A stretch of 35,005 nucleotides of DNA from Microcystis aeruginosa LEGE 91341 (GTDB lineage Bacteria > Cyanobacteriota > Cyanobacteriia > Cyanobacteriales > Microcystaceae), in assembly GCF_015206885.1 (NCBI RefSeq), contig NZ_JADEXY010000030.1:1-35005 (forward strand), read 5' to 3'. Every line of letters begins with the position of its first letter. Positions within the stretch are counted from its first letter, which is position 1. The notes below the pieces were generated by a model. It did no database searches, had not been told where the DNA came from, and worked only from the letters and a program-made list of their open reading frames with translations. Of this stretch, positions 16,762 to 27,245 are shown piece by piece. A program made the translations under genes and the position numbers.

Positions 16762-16790
16762 TTGACAGTAAAAAGAAACGCCCTTAAGAT
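16762..16790 (+). promoter_or_regulatory. Promoter of the giant lectin-RHS gene
   Basis: A perfect TTGACA (16762-16767), a 17-nt spacer and TAAGAT (16785-16790) lie 54 nt before the GTG start. The AT-rich upstream (AT)8 tract could act as an UP-like or bendable element. Confidence 0.65.
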
Positions 16791-16844
16791 GCCAACAAAG
16801 ATTAATTTAGTGAATCAAGCTAGACATCCAAGCAGAAGGCATAA

Positions 16845-19800
16845 GTGGATTTTCCAACACTTCCCCCAATACTTCTAGAAGATAGCTCAAGTCTTTTGGG
16901 AGTCGATCGGACATTGATGGCGACAGCACCATCTATGCTGGCTCCGACAACGCTAGAGGTGGTTCCTCAAATCACGCCTCTCACCCTATCTTCCCCTAGC
17001 AATTTTCTTGCTCCCGTGAGCGCGACGGCGAGCGATAACTTAGCTAATCAAGGTGATTCTCTGCTATCAGTCCCATTATTAGTTAATCCAGAGGCTGTTA
17101 ATTTCTCCTTTTCAGATCAAGATACTTCTTGGCGAGGGACTCCTCAAATCACTCAGCTAGATGATTTAGGCGAGGTTTTAGTTGTTCCGGGCAATCCCTC
17201 AGAAAGGGTGAATATGGTTGTCCAGTGGACATTGCGAGAAGCCGATTTTAATAATGAAGTGGGATTCTTTCTGGTGGATCCTTTAGGTGGGGTAGAAGGT
17301 ATCGCCCCCGGTGAAGAAGGATTCGCCGAAGCGGCTTTAAGCAGTTCCAGCCGGCAAACTCTCTTCAATTCGGGTAATCAAGCGGGAAATTGGCGAGAAT
17401 TTACCGTTCCAGGGGGTAGTCGCCTAGGGTTTTATGTGATTCAGAATAATACCAGCGCTAATTGGTTAGAAAATAATCGACAAAATCAGGGTCAATCGGA
17501 GTTAGCTTTTTTCTCCCTTAAAGGAGCTAATCCTGATAATTTTGATCATTCCCAAAGCAGTCATCTTGGCCGCGGAATCTGGCGACTTAATTGGGAAGAT
17601 TTGACGGGTGGGGGAGATCAAGATTTTAACGACGTGGTTTTTAATATTGCTCAAGCAGGAATTGTCTTACCCGGAGACAAAGAACAGCAGGTTCCCCTCA
17701 CAGTTGAGGCTGTCAGTCAGGATAATACTTTTCCAAACGAGATGGGTTATTACTTGGTTGATACCCCGGATGGCGAGATAAATGGGATTAAACCAGGGGA
17801 TCAGGGTTATTTAGAGGCGGCTTTGTCAGGCGATCGCCACCAGGTAATTTTTGCCTCTGGGAAAGCGTTTGATAGTAAAACTTTTAACGTCCCTTCTGGG
17901 AAATATCTGGGATGGTATCTAGTCGCTAACGGGACGACAGATCAGGCGATCGCCAAGGGAGAAAATGCCCCGCCGGTTTTCTTTTCCTTTGCGGCGGCGA
18001 ATGAAGATGGTTTGAATCATGTCCATGCTCAACAGGATAGTCAGACTTGGGCCTGGGAAGATTTTTTGGGTGGCGGCGATCGCGATTTTAATGATTTAGT
18101 GTTTCGGTTCAGTTTCGGGGAACCCACTGGAGAACCGATTCAGTTACCGTCTTTGAGTATTGAAAATACCACAGTAACGGAGGGGGACACAGGAACTCAA
18201 TCTGCTAATTTTACAGTTCGTTTATCAGCGCCTGCAAATACAACAGTTACGGCTCAATTTACGACGAAGGATGGAACCGCGCAGGTGGGGACAGATTATG
18301 AATCTTCGACGGGGATTTTGACGTTTGCACCGGGAGAAGTGGAGAAAAAAATTACAGTTGATGTCAAGGGCGATACGATTAGCGAGCCTACGGAAATCTT
18401 CACGGTCAATTTAACAGGAGTGACCAATGCTATTCTGATTCAAGGTGAGGGAATTGGCACGATTCTGGATAATGATAATTCGGTGAATCCACCTGATAAT
18501 AATCCTCCTGTCACCGATGCAGATAAAACTATTACTTTACCAGAAGATAGTCAACCTATCCCCTTAAATATTAATCCACCTACAGATATTGATGGGGATA
18601 CTTTAACGGTTTCTATCACTCAATTACCAGATAATAGCAAAGGAAAAATAACTTTAGCTAATGGCACAGTTATTAATGTGGGTGATAAGATTTCGATTAA
18701 TTCCCTAACTTCTTTGCTATACACACCTCTAGCAGATGTTAATGGTAGTGGTGGCAATTTTGTTTATACTGTGAGTGATGGTAAAGGAGGGAGTGATAGT
18801 CAAACAATTAGTTTTGTCATTAATCCGATTCAAAACCCTGGTAATAATTCTCCGGTAACAGATGCTGATAAAACTATTACTTTACCAGAAGATAGTCAAC
18901 CTATCCCCTTAAATATTAATCCACCTACAGATATTGATGGGGATACTTTAACGATTTCTATCACTCAATTACCAGATAATAGCAAAGGAAGAATCACTTT
19001 AGCTGATGGCACAGTTATTAATGTGGGTGATGAGATTTCAATTAATTCTCTGACTTCTTTGCTATACACCCCTCTAGCAGATGTTAATGGTAATGGGGGC
19101 AATTTTGTTTATACTGTGAGTGATGGTAAAGGAGGGAGTGATAGTCAAACAATTAGTTTTATTATCAATCCCAGTAACTTAATTGTTTCTGCTGTTTCCG
19201 CGAATAATGCTCCTGAATTTACGACTAATCCTGAGTTAGAGATTATTGTCGGTAATGATTATACTTATGATGCAAATGCCGTTGATGCGGATAATGATAC
19301 CTTATTCTACTCCCTCTCCCTTGCCCCTGATGGTTTAACCATTGACAATAATACTGGTGTTTTAAGTTGGAAATCCCCAACAATCGGCAATTATAACATC
19401 TCCATTTCCGTGGAAGATGGTAAAGGGGGAAGGGATACCCAAACTTATAATTTAGGGGTAGTAACCAACGTTATTGATTCTCAACTAAATCGCCCTCCAG
19501 TATTCGTTTCCAATCCTGTTGTTTATGGTAATCTCAACAGTGAATATCGTTATGATGCTGATGCGACTGATGCTGATAATGATAATTTAACTTATTCTGT
19601 CATCAATGCCCCTAATGGCTTGGTAATCAATCAGAATACTGGTGTTGTTACATTCACTCCCACCGTCTCAGGAGCAACCGAGATAACCTTACAAGTTAAT
19701 GATGGTAAGGGGGGTATTGCGACTCAGATTTATACTTTATCGGTGTTAGAAGAAGAAACGGATAATTATGCACCTGTCATCATCTCTGAGCCTATTCTTA

Positions 19801-22800
19801 AAGCTAGTACCAGTCAAAATTATGTTTATGATGTTAATGCGATCGATCCTGATAAAGATATTTTAACCTATTCTTTAGTGAATGCTCCTCAAGGAATGAG
19901 TATTGATAAGTCAACAGGAGAAATTCTCTGGAACACAGCAGGTAAAACTGTTGGTAACTATAATATTTCTGTTAAAGTTACGGATAATCGTGGGGGTGTG
20001 GATACCCAAGAGTTTGTTATTGCTTTAAATAATGCTTTATTAGGAACAATTGAAGGAGTTAAATGGGAAGATGCTAATGGTAACGGAATATGGGATTCAG
20101 CTAATTTTGAAGACTTTGTTGATATATCATCTATCAGACTGAATGGCGATAGCAAAATAGTTAATTCTCAAATTGTCAGCAATAAAGACGTTTTAAGATT
20201 AGCAGAATCAGAATTTTATTCATCGGGAAATGCTTTGTTAAAGAATCCCTTTAGCTTTGTAGGAGAAAATGGAGAAAATTTATCTTTCTCTACTAACTTT
20301 AGTTTTTTAATCTCTGATTCGAGTGGACTTGGGGATGAAGATGGTGAGGGTGCGGATGGAATTGCTTTTATTGTTAGTCCTACAGATACCATTGGTAGTG
20401 CAGGAGGAGGAATTGGTTATGAAGGCTTAAATAACACTGTTGTTATTGAATTAGATACATTTAATAATGGTAGCCAAGATCAAAATAATGGCAATCATAT
20501 TGGTATTAATGTTAATGGAAGTACAACCTCTCTTGTCCAAACAAATATTGCCACTAGATTTAATAATAGTGAGATTTGGAATGTTTGGATTGACTATAAT
20601 GGCTCGTCACAATTACTAGAAGCTAGAGTCTCTCAAGACTCTAATCGCCCTACACAAGCCACTGTTTCCGCAACAATTAATATTGCTGAAATTCTCGGAC
20701 AAAATGAGTTTTTTGTCGGTTTTACTTCTGCTACAGGGGCAGGATTAGGAAACCATGATATTCTTTCCTGGACATTTATTAACAATGAACCTGCTTTAGA
20801 AGGAATTACCGTCTATCTTGACTCAAATAATAATGGCACTTTTGATAACAATGAGCCTAGTCAAATCACCGATGAAAACGGAAAATATCAATTCACTGGG
20901 TTAGAAGCAGGTACTTATATTGTCAGGGAAATTGTACCGACAGACTATGAACAAACTTATCCTAGTGGACAACCTACAGATTCTCTGGGAGATGGTTTTG
21001 CTGATGTTATTCTTGACTACTTTAACAGTGGAGCAGGAACGTTTAATGAACCTTATGGAGCAGATAATGATGGCAATGGCCCTGTTTTAGTCAGTGTTGA
21101 TATTATTTTAGGAAGTGATACTTTAGGAGCATTATCACTTCCTACAGGCTCTTATGTAACTGTTGGTTTTACTGACGAAATTATTATTGATAAACCGGGT
21201 AACGATATTTTTATTCCAGAAATCGGATTTGCTGGAGAACAAGCAGAAGTTTACGTTAGTTCTAACTTAGAAGATTTTGTCTTACTTGGAATTGGAGATG
21301 GCGGAACAACTTCAATTTTTGATCTTGCTTCAATCAATTTTACCCAACCAGTCCGAGCTATAAAAATTGTTGGACTTGACAATAATGGACTAAGCCCAGG
21401 TTTTGATGTTATCAATGTACAAGGATTACCGGATAGTATTGCTAGTCCAGATTTTTATACTATAAAACTCAAAGCAGGAGAAACTGTTAGTAACATCAAC
21501 TTTGGCAACCAAAAAATTGATCAACCTATCCCCAATCAAGCTCCCGTATTCACTAGCACAGCGCCTCAAAATGCCAAAATAGGACAATTATTAACCTATC
21601 AAGCTACTGCTACCGATGCCAATAATGACAGGTTAACCTATAGTTTACTCAATCAACCTAAAGGTATGACAGTTGATGCGGAAACTGGTATCTTAATTTG
21701 GCAACCAAAACAAAATCAAATCGGTAATAATCGAGTAGTTTTGCGAGTCTCTGACGGTAAAGGAGGCATTGCTACTCAAGAATTTTTCCTCAATACTAAA
21801 GGGATTAACACCCCACCGCAAATTATCTCCTCTCCTAACACCCTTACCCTGATTAATAATACCTACAGCTATGAAGTAAGAGCCACCGATTTTGATAACG
21901 ATACCCTAACCTATAGCCTGATTAATCCCCCTGAAGGGATGACCATTAATGCCAATACTGGCTTAATAGCCTATACTCCTACTAATTTAGGAAAACAAAC
22001 CATTGAAATAAAAGTTAGCGATGCTTTTGGGGGGACTAATACCCAATCCTATCAATTACAAGTTTTAGCCACATTAGGTAACAATTTACCTAGTATTACC
22101 AGCACACCTAAAATCATCATTGGTGCTGGGGGATTATATCAATATGATGTCGAGGCTAATGATCCCGAAAATACCGCTATTAGCTACAATTTAACGGTTA
22201 AACCCAATGGGATGACTATTGATGCAAATACAGGTTTAATTACTTGGCAAACTCAGAACACCACTAACGGTGATTTTCAAGTTACAGCCACAGCGACGGA
22301 TGCAGATGGTGGAATTGCTTATCAAAATTACTATATCCGAGTTACTCCTAATCAGGCACCGATTATTAGTTCTCAGCCATTAGAATTAGCTCAATTAGGC
22401 GTTACTTACAAATATGATGTCATTGCCAAAGATGCAGATAATGACACTTTAACCTATAATCTCTTACAGGCTCCTCAAGGCTTAACTATTGATCAATTTG
22501 GCCGTATTCGTTGGCAATCTTCATCCCAAAATCAAGGTATTTATCCTGTGAAGATTCAAGTCAGCGATGGACGCGGGGGAATCACCACTCAAACCTATAA
22601 TTTAACCCTTAGCAATGATGATATTACTAATCCGGTAGTGGAATTAGGCTTTAATACCAATCTGATTAATATTGGTCAAAGTATTAATTTCCAAGTTCGA
22701 GCAACAGATAATATCGAAGTTAAAACCCTCACTTTAACGGCTAACAAAACTCCGCTAACTCTTAATCCTAATACTCCCAACGGACAAATTAATACCGCCA

Positions 22801-25800
22801 CTTTTGTCGGTCAAAAAGCAGGAGTTTATCAAATTATTGCTACTGCTACCGATGCAGCCGGTAATCAGGATACAGAAACAATTGAAGTGCGGGTACTTGA
22901 TCCCAGTGATACCGAAGCACCTGTTGTTGAAATTAACAAAACTAACTTAGAAGCCACCCAAGGCATTATCAAGTCGCCTACAGATATTATTGCTACCGTC
23001 ACAGATGATAACCTCGAATTTTATCGAGTGGAAATTGCCCCGATTGAAGCAGTTAATTTAAGCAATATCGGGGAAGATGATCCAGATTATACTTTATTGA
23101 CAAAAGGCACTAAGAATGTTACTAATCAGCAGGTAGCTAATCTAGATCCTCGTTTGTTAGCAAATGGAAGTTATCTAGTGAAAATTACCGCTTTTGATTT
23201 TAGTGGTAATGGTAATGTCCAAGGGGTTATTTTAAATGTGACAGGAGAAAATAAACCGGGTGAGTTTTCTCTAGAATATACTGACCTATCTATTCCTTTA
23301 ACTGGTGTTCCCATTGAAATTATCCGTCGCTATAATAGCTTAGAAAGTACAACTCAAGGAGATTTTGGCTATGGTTGGAATTTAGGTTTACAAGATGCCA
23401 AAATTGTCGAATCTTCCTCTGATGGACGAGATTTAAGTGATGCTAATTCCGATTTATTTGGAACTTCTAATACCTTCTCCGTCGGGACACGAGTAACTTT
23501 AAATACTCCCGATGGTCGCCGCGTTGGATTTACTTTTAATCCCGTACCAGTTTCTGCTAGTTTCTTCGGTGCAATTTATGCTCCTAGCTTTACTCCCGAT
23601 GCAGGGGTATTTGATAAGCTAGAAACAGAAAACTCTCCTTTAACTATTCGTAGTGACGGTACTGTAGGAGCATTTTTATTCAGTTTTCTTGGTTATAATC
23701 CCTCGCAATACAAATTAACCACCAAAGATGGAACGGTTTATAAGTATGATCAGAATTTTGGTTTAATTGATGTCACCGACAGAAATGGCAATAAATTAAC
23801 CTTCTCCGATGAGGGTATTACTAGCTCAACGGGTGCTGAAATTGACTTTATTCGAGATGGTCAAGGTCGCATTACTGAAATTATCGATCCTGATGGTAAA
23901 TCTATTAAATATGTTTATGATAGCAACGGTGATTTAATTGAGGTGATTGATCGCACCAATAACACCACCGAGCTAGTTTATGATGACCCCAATCGTCAAC
24001 ACTTCTTAACAGAAATTATCGATCCCTTGGGACGCAGTGCGACTCGTACAGAGTATGACGAAAATGGACAAATCAGCAAGATTATTGACGCTAACGGTAA
24101 TGAATTAAATATCGCTTTTAATAATGCTACTAATAGCCAAACCATTCGAGATCCTTTTGGTAATAATATTACCCGGGTTTTTGATGCTCAAGGTAACGTC
24201 ATTCAAGAAGTTGATCAATTAGGGGGTATTACTTTACGCACTTACGATGAAGATAATAACCTGTTAAGTGAAACCGATCCCGAAGGGAATATCACCAGTT
24301 ATACTTATGATAGTCGAGGTAATAAGCTGACAGAAACCAATGGGGAAGGTAACACAAAAACCTTTACCTATAACGATAATAACGACATCCTGACAGAAAC
24401 GACTGCTTTAGGTTTTGTCACCACTTACACCTATGATAATAACGGGAATCTCACTAAACGGGAAGACACAGAAAGCAATGTTACTGAATATGAATATGAC
24501 TCCTTGGGACTTTTAACTACTGTCACCGATGCTAATGGTAAAATTAGTAACTTTAAGTATGATAATCGTGGTAACTTAACTGAATTAACCGATCCTACGG
24601 GAGCAAAAACCACCTTTACCTATGATAGTAATGGACGAGTTGCTAGTGTTACTGATGCGTTGGGAGCAATTACTAATTATATCTATGATGCTCAAGGACG
24701 CTTGATTGAAAAAGCTGATCCTGAAGGGAGTAGTTGTGGTTGTGCGAGAGGTATTACCAAAACCGAATATAACGCCGCAGGGGAGAAAATCGCCGAAATA
24801 GACGCATTAGGAAGACGCACAGAATACCGTTATAATGATCGTGGTTTATTGATTGAAACTATCTTACCTGATAGCACTCCTACTAATTTAAGCGATAATC
24901 CTCGCACCAAAAACGAGTATGATGCTCTTGATCGCCTCACTGGTTTTACCGATGAATTAGGACGTAAAACTATCTATGTTTATGACGCATTAGGGCGAGA
25001 AATTGAGGTAATTTATCCTGATAGTACCCCTAACAATTTAACCGATAATCCCCGTACCAAGAAAGAATACGACAAAGCCGGGCGAGTAATTGCGAAAATT
25101 GACGAATTGGGTAATCGTACCGAATATGATTATGACAAGAGCGATCGCCTTTTAACTGTTACTAATGCCCTGAATCAAATTACTAGCTATAATTATGATG
25201 CAGACGGGCGAAAAGTTGCCATGACAGATGCGTTAGGGCGCATCACTGAGTATGATTATGACGAGCTTGATCGCCTTCTTACCACAACTTATGCTAATAA
25301 TGCGGTAATGACTACCACTTATGATCCTTTAGGACGAGTGATAGTAGAAACAGATTTAGCAGGAAATACCACTAATTATGAATACGACGCTTTAGGAAGA
25401 CTAACGGCGGTAATTGATGCTTTAAATCAACGTACTGAGTATAAATATGACTTAGTGGGTAATTTAATCGAGCAAAAAGACGCAAATGGTAATATAACTA
25501 AGTTTGAATATGACAGTTTACGCCGTCTAAAAGCTACCATCTTACCCGGTGGACAACGTAACGAGACAATCCACGATAAAATCGGTAATTTAATCAAAGT
25601 AACTGACTTTAATGGAGTCGTCACCACCTATAAATATAATGAGCGTAATTGGTTAACCGAAAAATCTTTCTCTGATAGTACACCAACGGAAACTTTTACC
25701 TATACCTTGACGGGGGAATTAGCTACCGTTATCGATAATCGAGGGGTGACAAATTATGTTTATGATGAGCGTGACAGGTTAATTAGTCGTACCGAACCCG

Positions 25801-27173
25801 ATAACCGTACTATTAGCTATACTTACGACAAGGCTAGTAATATTCTTACCTTAACCGTACCTTCAGGCACAACTACTTATACTTATGATGCGTTGAATCG
25901 CCTTGATACTGTTAAAGATGCGGATAATGGAGTAACAGACTACGATTATGATGCGGTGGGTAATTTGATTAAAACAGTCTTCCCCAATGGGGTGACAGAA
26001 AATCAACAATATGACTTGTTAAATCGCTTAACCTATCTCGAAAACCTCAATTCTACCGGTATTATTTCTAGTTATACCTATACCCTAGATGCAATGGGTA
26101 ATCGGGTGAAAGTAGTAGAAAATGATGGTCGTACAGTGGAGTACAACTATGACAATGTCTATCGTTTAACTCAAGAGAAAATTACTGATACTGTAGCAGG
26201 TAATAAAACGATTACTTATAGTTTTGATGCAGTAGGAAATCGTTTAGAAAAAGTCGATTCAGTGGAAGGTACGACTACCTATACATACAACGAGAATGAC
26301 AGATTATTAAAAGAAATCCTTGGCGGAAATGTTACCCAATATCAATACGATGAGGAGGGTAATCTCCTTGCTAAGGTAGAAAATGGCGCAACTACCACTA
26401 ATTATGAGTGGAATGCTAAGGGTGAATTAACTGCGGTAGAAGTCACGGAAAATGGCGAAACCGGACGCATTGAGTTTGAATATGATCACAATGGTATCCG
26501 AGTGGCGATTGATGTGGATGGTGAGGTGACACGCTTCTTAATCGACAACAATCAACAGCAATACGCCCAAGTGATTGAGGAATATCAAACTAATGGTACA
26601 GTGAATACTACCTATACTCACGGTTGGGATTTAATCTCTCAAGATGACGGTGCAAATCGGATTTACTATCAAGTGGATGGTTTGGGTAGCACTCGTTTGA
26701 TGACGGGTAATAATGGTTCTGTCATCGTAGAATATGATTATGATGCTTATGGTAATTTAACCCGTAAAGTCGGGGATGCGGATAATAATTATCTGTTTGC
26801 TGGTGAGCAGTTTGATGAGGCGGTAGATGGTTATTATTTACGAGCAAGGTATTATGATCCTAATACTGGACGTTTTGCTTCCGTTGATCCGTTTGAGGGT
26901 TTCAATAATCAGCCGATAACGTTACATGATTATTTATACGCTGGGGTTAATCCGGTAAATGCGATCGATCCTAGTGGGGAGGTGTCTTTAATTGAGTATA
27001 GCCTTTTGATTAGGTATATTCCTCTAATAATTGCTACAGCATTTGCAGTTGATTGTTACACCAAATATCTAAATGACGTTGCTAATTGTAAGGATCGTAG
27101 AACAGAAAGAGCAAGAGCAATATGCTATAGTGAAGCAGCAGAAATGCTTGCTAAATGTTTAAGAGGAGGATAA
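16845..27173 (+). CDS. Giant surface protein: DUF4114, Calx-beta, cadherin-like repeats, nested lectin and RHS/YD shell
   Basis: 3442 residues. The start is GTG with AGAAGG at 16834-16839. No N-terminal signal peptide is visible. Approximate domains: DUF4114 twice (86-270 and 280-424, each ending GGGDxDFND); Calx-beta 436-545; two tandem-95/cadherin-like repeats 552-781; three cadherin/Ig-like repeats 788-1063; SdrD_B-type start GVKWEDANGNGIWD near 1071. An L-type lectin-like domain (1085-1314, with DGIAFIVSP and VVIELDTFNN) follows, then resumed SdrD_B sequence (1315-1373). A second inserted domain lies at 1376-1534, and the SdrD_B end is at 1537-1556 (NINFGNQ). Four more Ig-like repeats reach 1925, with two linker domains to 2135. 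The RHS part starts at SLEYTDLSIPLTGVPI, YD repeats run to about 3346, and the RHS core signature YYLRARYYDPNTGRFASVDP is at 3330-3349. DPSG is at 3375-3378, followed by a 64-residue tail with a hydrophobic segment and four Cys. Probably exported, adhesive and possibly a polymorphic toxin; the activity is unknown. Confidence 0.93.
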   Translation: MDFPTLPPILLEDSSSLLGVDRTLMATAPSMLAPTTLEVVPQITPLTLSSPSNFLAPVSATASDNLANQGDSLLSVPLLVNPEAVNFSFSDQDTSWRGTPQITQLDDLGEVLVVPGNPSERVNMVVQWTLREADFNNEVGFFLVDPLGGVEGIAPGEEGFAEAALSSSSRQTLFNSGNQAGNWREFTVPGGSRLGFYVIQNNTSANWLENNRQNQGQSELAFFSLKGANPDNFDHSQSSHLGRGIWRLNWEDLTGGGDQDFNDVVFNIAQAGIVLPGDKEQQVPLTVEAVSQDNTFPNEMGYYLVDTPDGEINGIKPGDQGYLEAALSGDRHQVIFASGKAFDSKTFNVPSGKYLGWYLVANGTTDQAIAKGENAPPVFFSFAAANEDGLNHVHAQQDSQTWAWEDFLGGGDRDFNDLVFRFSFGEPTGEPIQLPSLSIENTTVTEGDTGTQSANFTVRLSAPANTTVTAQFTTKDGTAQVGTDYESSTGILTFAPGEVEKKITVDVKGDTISEPTEIFTVNLTGVTNAILIQGEGIGTILDNDNSVNPPDNNPPVTDADKTITLPEDSQPIPLNINPPTDIDGDTLTVSITQLPDNSKGKITLANGTVINVGDKISINSLTSLLYTPLADVNGSGGNFVYTVSDGKGGSDSQTISFVINPIQNPGNNSPVTDADKTITLPEDSQPIPLNINPPTDIDGDTLTISITQLPDNSKGRITLADGTVINVGDEISINSLTSLLYTPLADVNGNGGNFVYTVSDGKGGSDSQTISFIINPSNLIVSAVSANNAPEFTTNPELEIIVGNDYTYDANAVDADNDTLFYSLSLAPDGLTIDNNTGVLSWKSPTIGNYNISISVEDGKGGRDTQTYNLGVVTNVIDSQLNRPPVFVSNPVVYGNLNSEYRYDADATDADNDNLTYSVINAPNGLVINQNTGVVTFTPTVSGATEITLQVNDGKGGIATQIYTLSVLEEETDNYAPVIISEPILKASTSQNYVYDVNAIDPDKDILTYSLVNAPQGMSIDKSTGEILWNTAGKTVGNYNISVKVTDNRGGVDTQEFVIALNNALLGTIEGVKWEDANGNGIWDSANFEDFVDISSIRLNGDSKIVNSQIVSNKDVLRLAESEFYSSGNALLKNPFSFVGENGENLSFSTNFSFLISDSSGLGDEDGEGADGIAFIVSPTDTIGSAGGGIGYEGLNNTVVIELDTFNNGSQDQNNGNHIGINVNGSTTSLVQTNIATRFNNSEIWNVWIDYNGSSQLLEARVSQDSNRPTQATVSATINIAEILGQNEFFVGFTSATGAGLGNHDILSWTFINNEPALEGITVYLDSNNNGTFDNNEPSQITDENGKYQFTGLEAGTYIVREIVPTDYEQTYPSGQPTDSLGDGFADVILDYFNSGAGTFNEPYGADNDGNGPVLVSVDIILGSDTLGALSLPTGSYVTVGFTDEIIIDKPGNDIFIPEIGFAGEQAEVYVSSNLEDFVLLGIGDGGTTSIFDLASINFTQPVRAIKIVGLDNNGLSPGFDVINVQGLPDSIASPDFYTIKLKAGETVSNINFGNQKIDQPIPNQAPVFTSTAPQNAKIGQLLTYQATATDANNDRLTYSLLNQPKGMTVDAETGILIWQPKQNQIGNNRVVLRVSDGKGGIATQEFFLNTKGINTPPQIISSPNTLTLINNTYSYEVRATDFDNDTLTYSLINPPEGMTINANTGLIAYTPTNLGKQTIEIKVSDAFGGTNTQSYQLQVLATLGNNLPSITSTPKIIIGAGGLYQYDVEANDPENTAISYNLTVKPNGMTIDANTGLITWQTQNTTNGDFQVTATATDADGGIAYQNYYIRVTPNQAPIISSQPLELAQLGVTYKYDVIAKDADNDTLTYNLLQAPQGLTIDQFGRIRWQSSSQNQGIYPVKIQVSDGRGGITTQTYNLTLSNDDITNPVVELGFNTNLINIGQSINFQVRATDNIEVKTLTLTANKTPLTLNPNTPNGQINTATFVGQKAGVYQIIATATDAAGNQDTETIEVRVLDPSDTEAPVVEINKTNLEATQGIIKSPTDIIATVTDDNLEFYRVEIAPIEAVNLSNIGEDDPDYTLLTKGTKNVTNQQVANLDPRLLANGSYLVKITAFDFSGNGNVQGVILNVTGENKPGEFSLEYTDLSIPLTGVPIEIIRRYNSLESTTQGDFGYGWNLGLQDAKIVESSSDGRDLSDANSDLFGTSNTFSVGTRVTLNTPDGRRVGFTFNPVPVSASFFGAIYAPSFTPDAGVFDKLETENSPLTIRSDGTVGAFLFSFLGYNPSQYKLTTKDGTVYKYDQNFGLIDVTDRNGNKLTFSDEGITSSTGAEIDFIRDGQGRITEIIDPDGKSIKYVYDSNGDLIEVIDRTNNTTELVYDDPNRQHFLTEIIDPLGRSATRTEYDENGQISKIIDANGNELNIAFNNATNSQTIRDPFGNNITRVFDAQGNVIQEVDQLGGITLRTYDEDNNLLSETDPEGNITSYTYDSRGNKLTETNGEGNTKTFTYNDNNDILTETTALGFVTTYTYDNNGNLTKREDTESNVTEYEYDSLGLLTTVTDANGKISNFKYDNRGNLTELTDPTGAKTTFTYDSNGRVASVTDALGAITNYIYDAQGRLIEKADPEGSSCGCARGITKTEYNAAGEKIAEIDALGRRTEYRYNDRGLLIETILPDSTPTNLSDNPRTKNEYDALDRLTGFTDELGRKTIYVYDALGREIEVIYPDSTPNNLTDNPRTKKEYDKAGRVIAKIDELGNRTEYDYDKSDRLLTVTNALNQITSYNYDADGRKVAMTDALGRITEYDYDELDRLLTTTYANNAVMTTTYDPLGRVIVETDLAGNTTNYEYDALGRLTAVIDALNQRTEYKYDLVGNLIEQKDANGNITKFEYDSLRRLKATILPGGQRNETIHDKIGNLIKVTDFNGVVTTYKYNERNWLTEKSFSDSTPTETFTYTLTGELATVIDNRGVTNYVYDERDRLISRTEPDNRTISYTYDKASNILTLTVPSGTTTYTYDALNRLDTVKDADNGVTDYDYDAVGNLIKTVFPNGVTENQQYDLLNRLTYLENLNSTGIISSYTYTLDAMGNRVKVVENDGRTVEYNYDNVYRLTQEKITDTVAGNKTITYSFDAVGNRLEKVDSVEGTTTYTYNENDRLLKEILGGNVTQYQYDEEGNLLAKVENGATTTNYEWNAKGELTAVEVTENGETGRIEFEYDHNGIRVAIDVDGEVTRFLIDNNQQQYAQVIEEYQTNGTVNTTYTHGWDLISQDDGANRIYYQVDGLGSTRLMTGNNGSVIVEYDYDAYGNLTRKVGDADNNYLFAGEQFDEAVDGYYLRARYYDPNTGRFASVDPFEGFNNQPITLHDYLYAGVNPVNAIDPSGEVSLIEYSLLIRYIPLIIATAFAVDCYTKYLNDVANCKDRRTERARAICYSEAAEMLAKCLRGG
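18498..19187 (+). repeat. In-gene duplication: two near-identical 345-bp repeats
   Basis: Codons encoding the two tandem-95 domains repeat at an offset of exactly 345 bp (115 codons), for example GATAAAACT at 18522 and 18867. They differ by scattered single bases, much closer than any other pair of domains in the gene. This indicates recent duplication or conversion. Confidence 0.85.
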
Positions 27174-27245
27174 CTCTCACCACCTTAGTCGTTTTTAAAA
27201 TACTTAATAATAAGTCCCCAAACAAAATTATCTGTCTAAAAAAAT

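Larger units (their letters stand above)
16224..16844. other. Long intergenic region with palindromic repeats and the promoter of the giant gene
   Basis: A 621-bp region with no gene. It carries a 30-bp direct repeat (16327-16356 and 16528-16557), three 42-bp palindromic units (16401-16526), a copy of a dispersed repeat (16595-16648), an (AT)8 tract (16727-16742) and a good sigma-70-type promoter (16762-16790). Confidence 0.7.
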
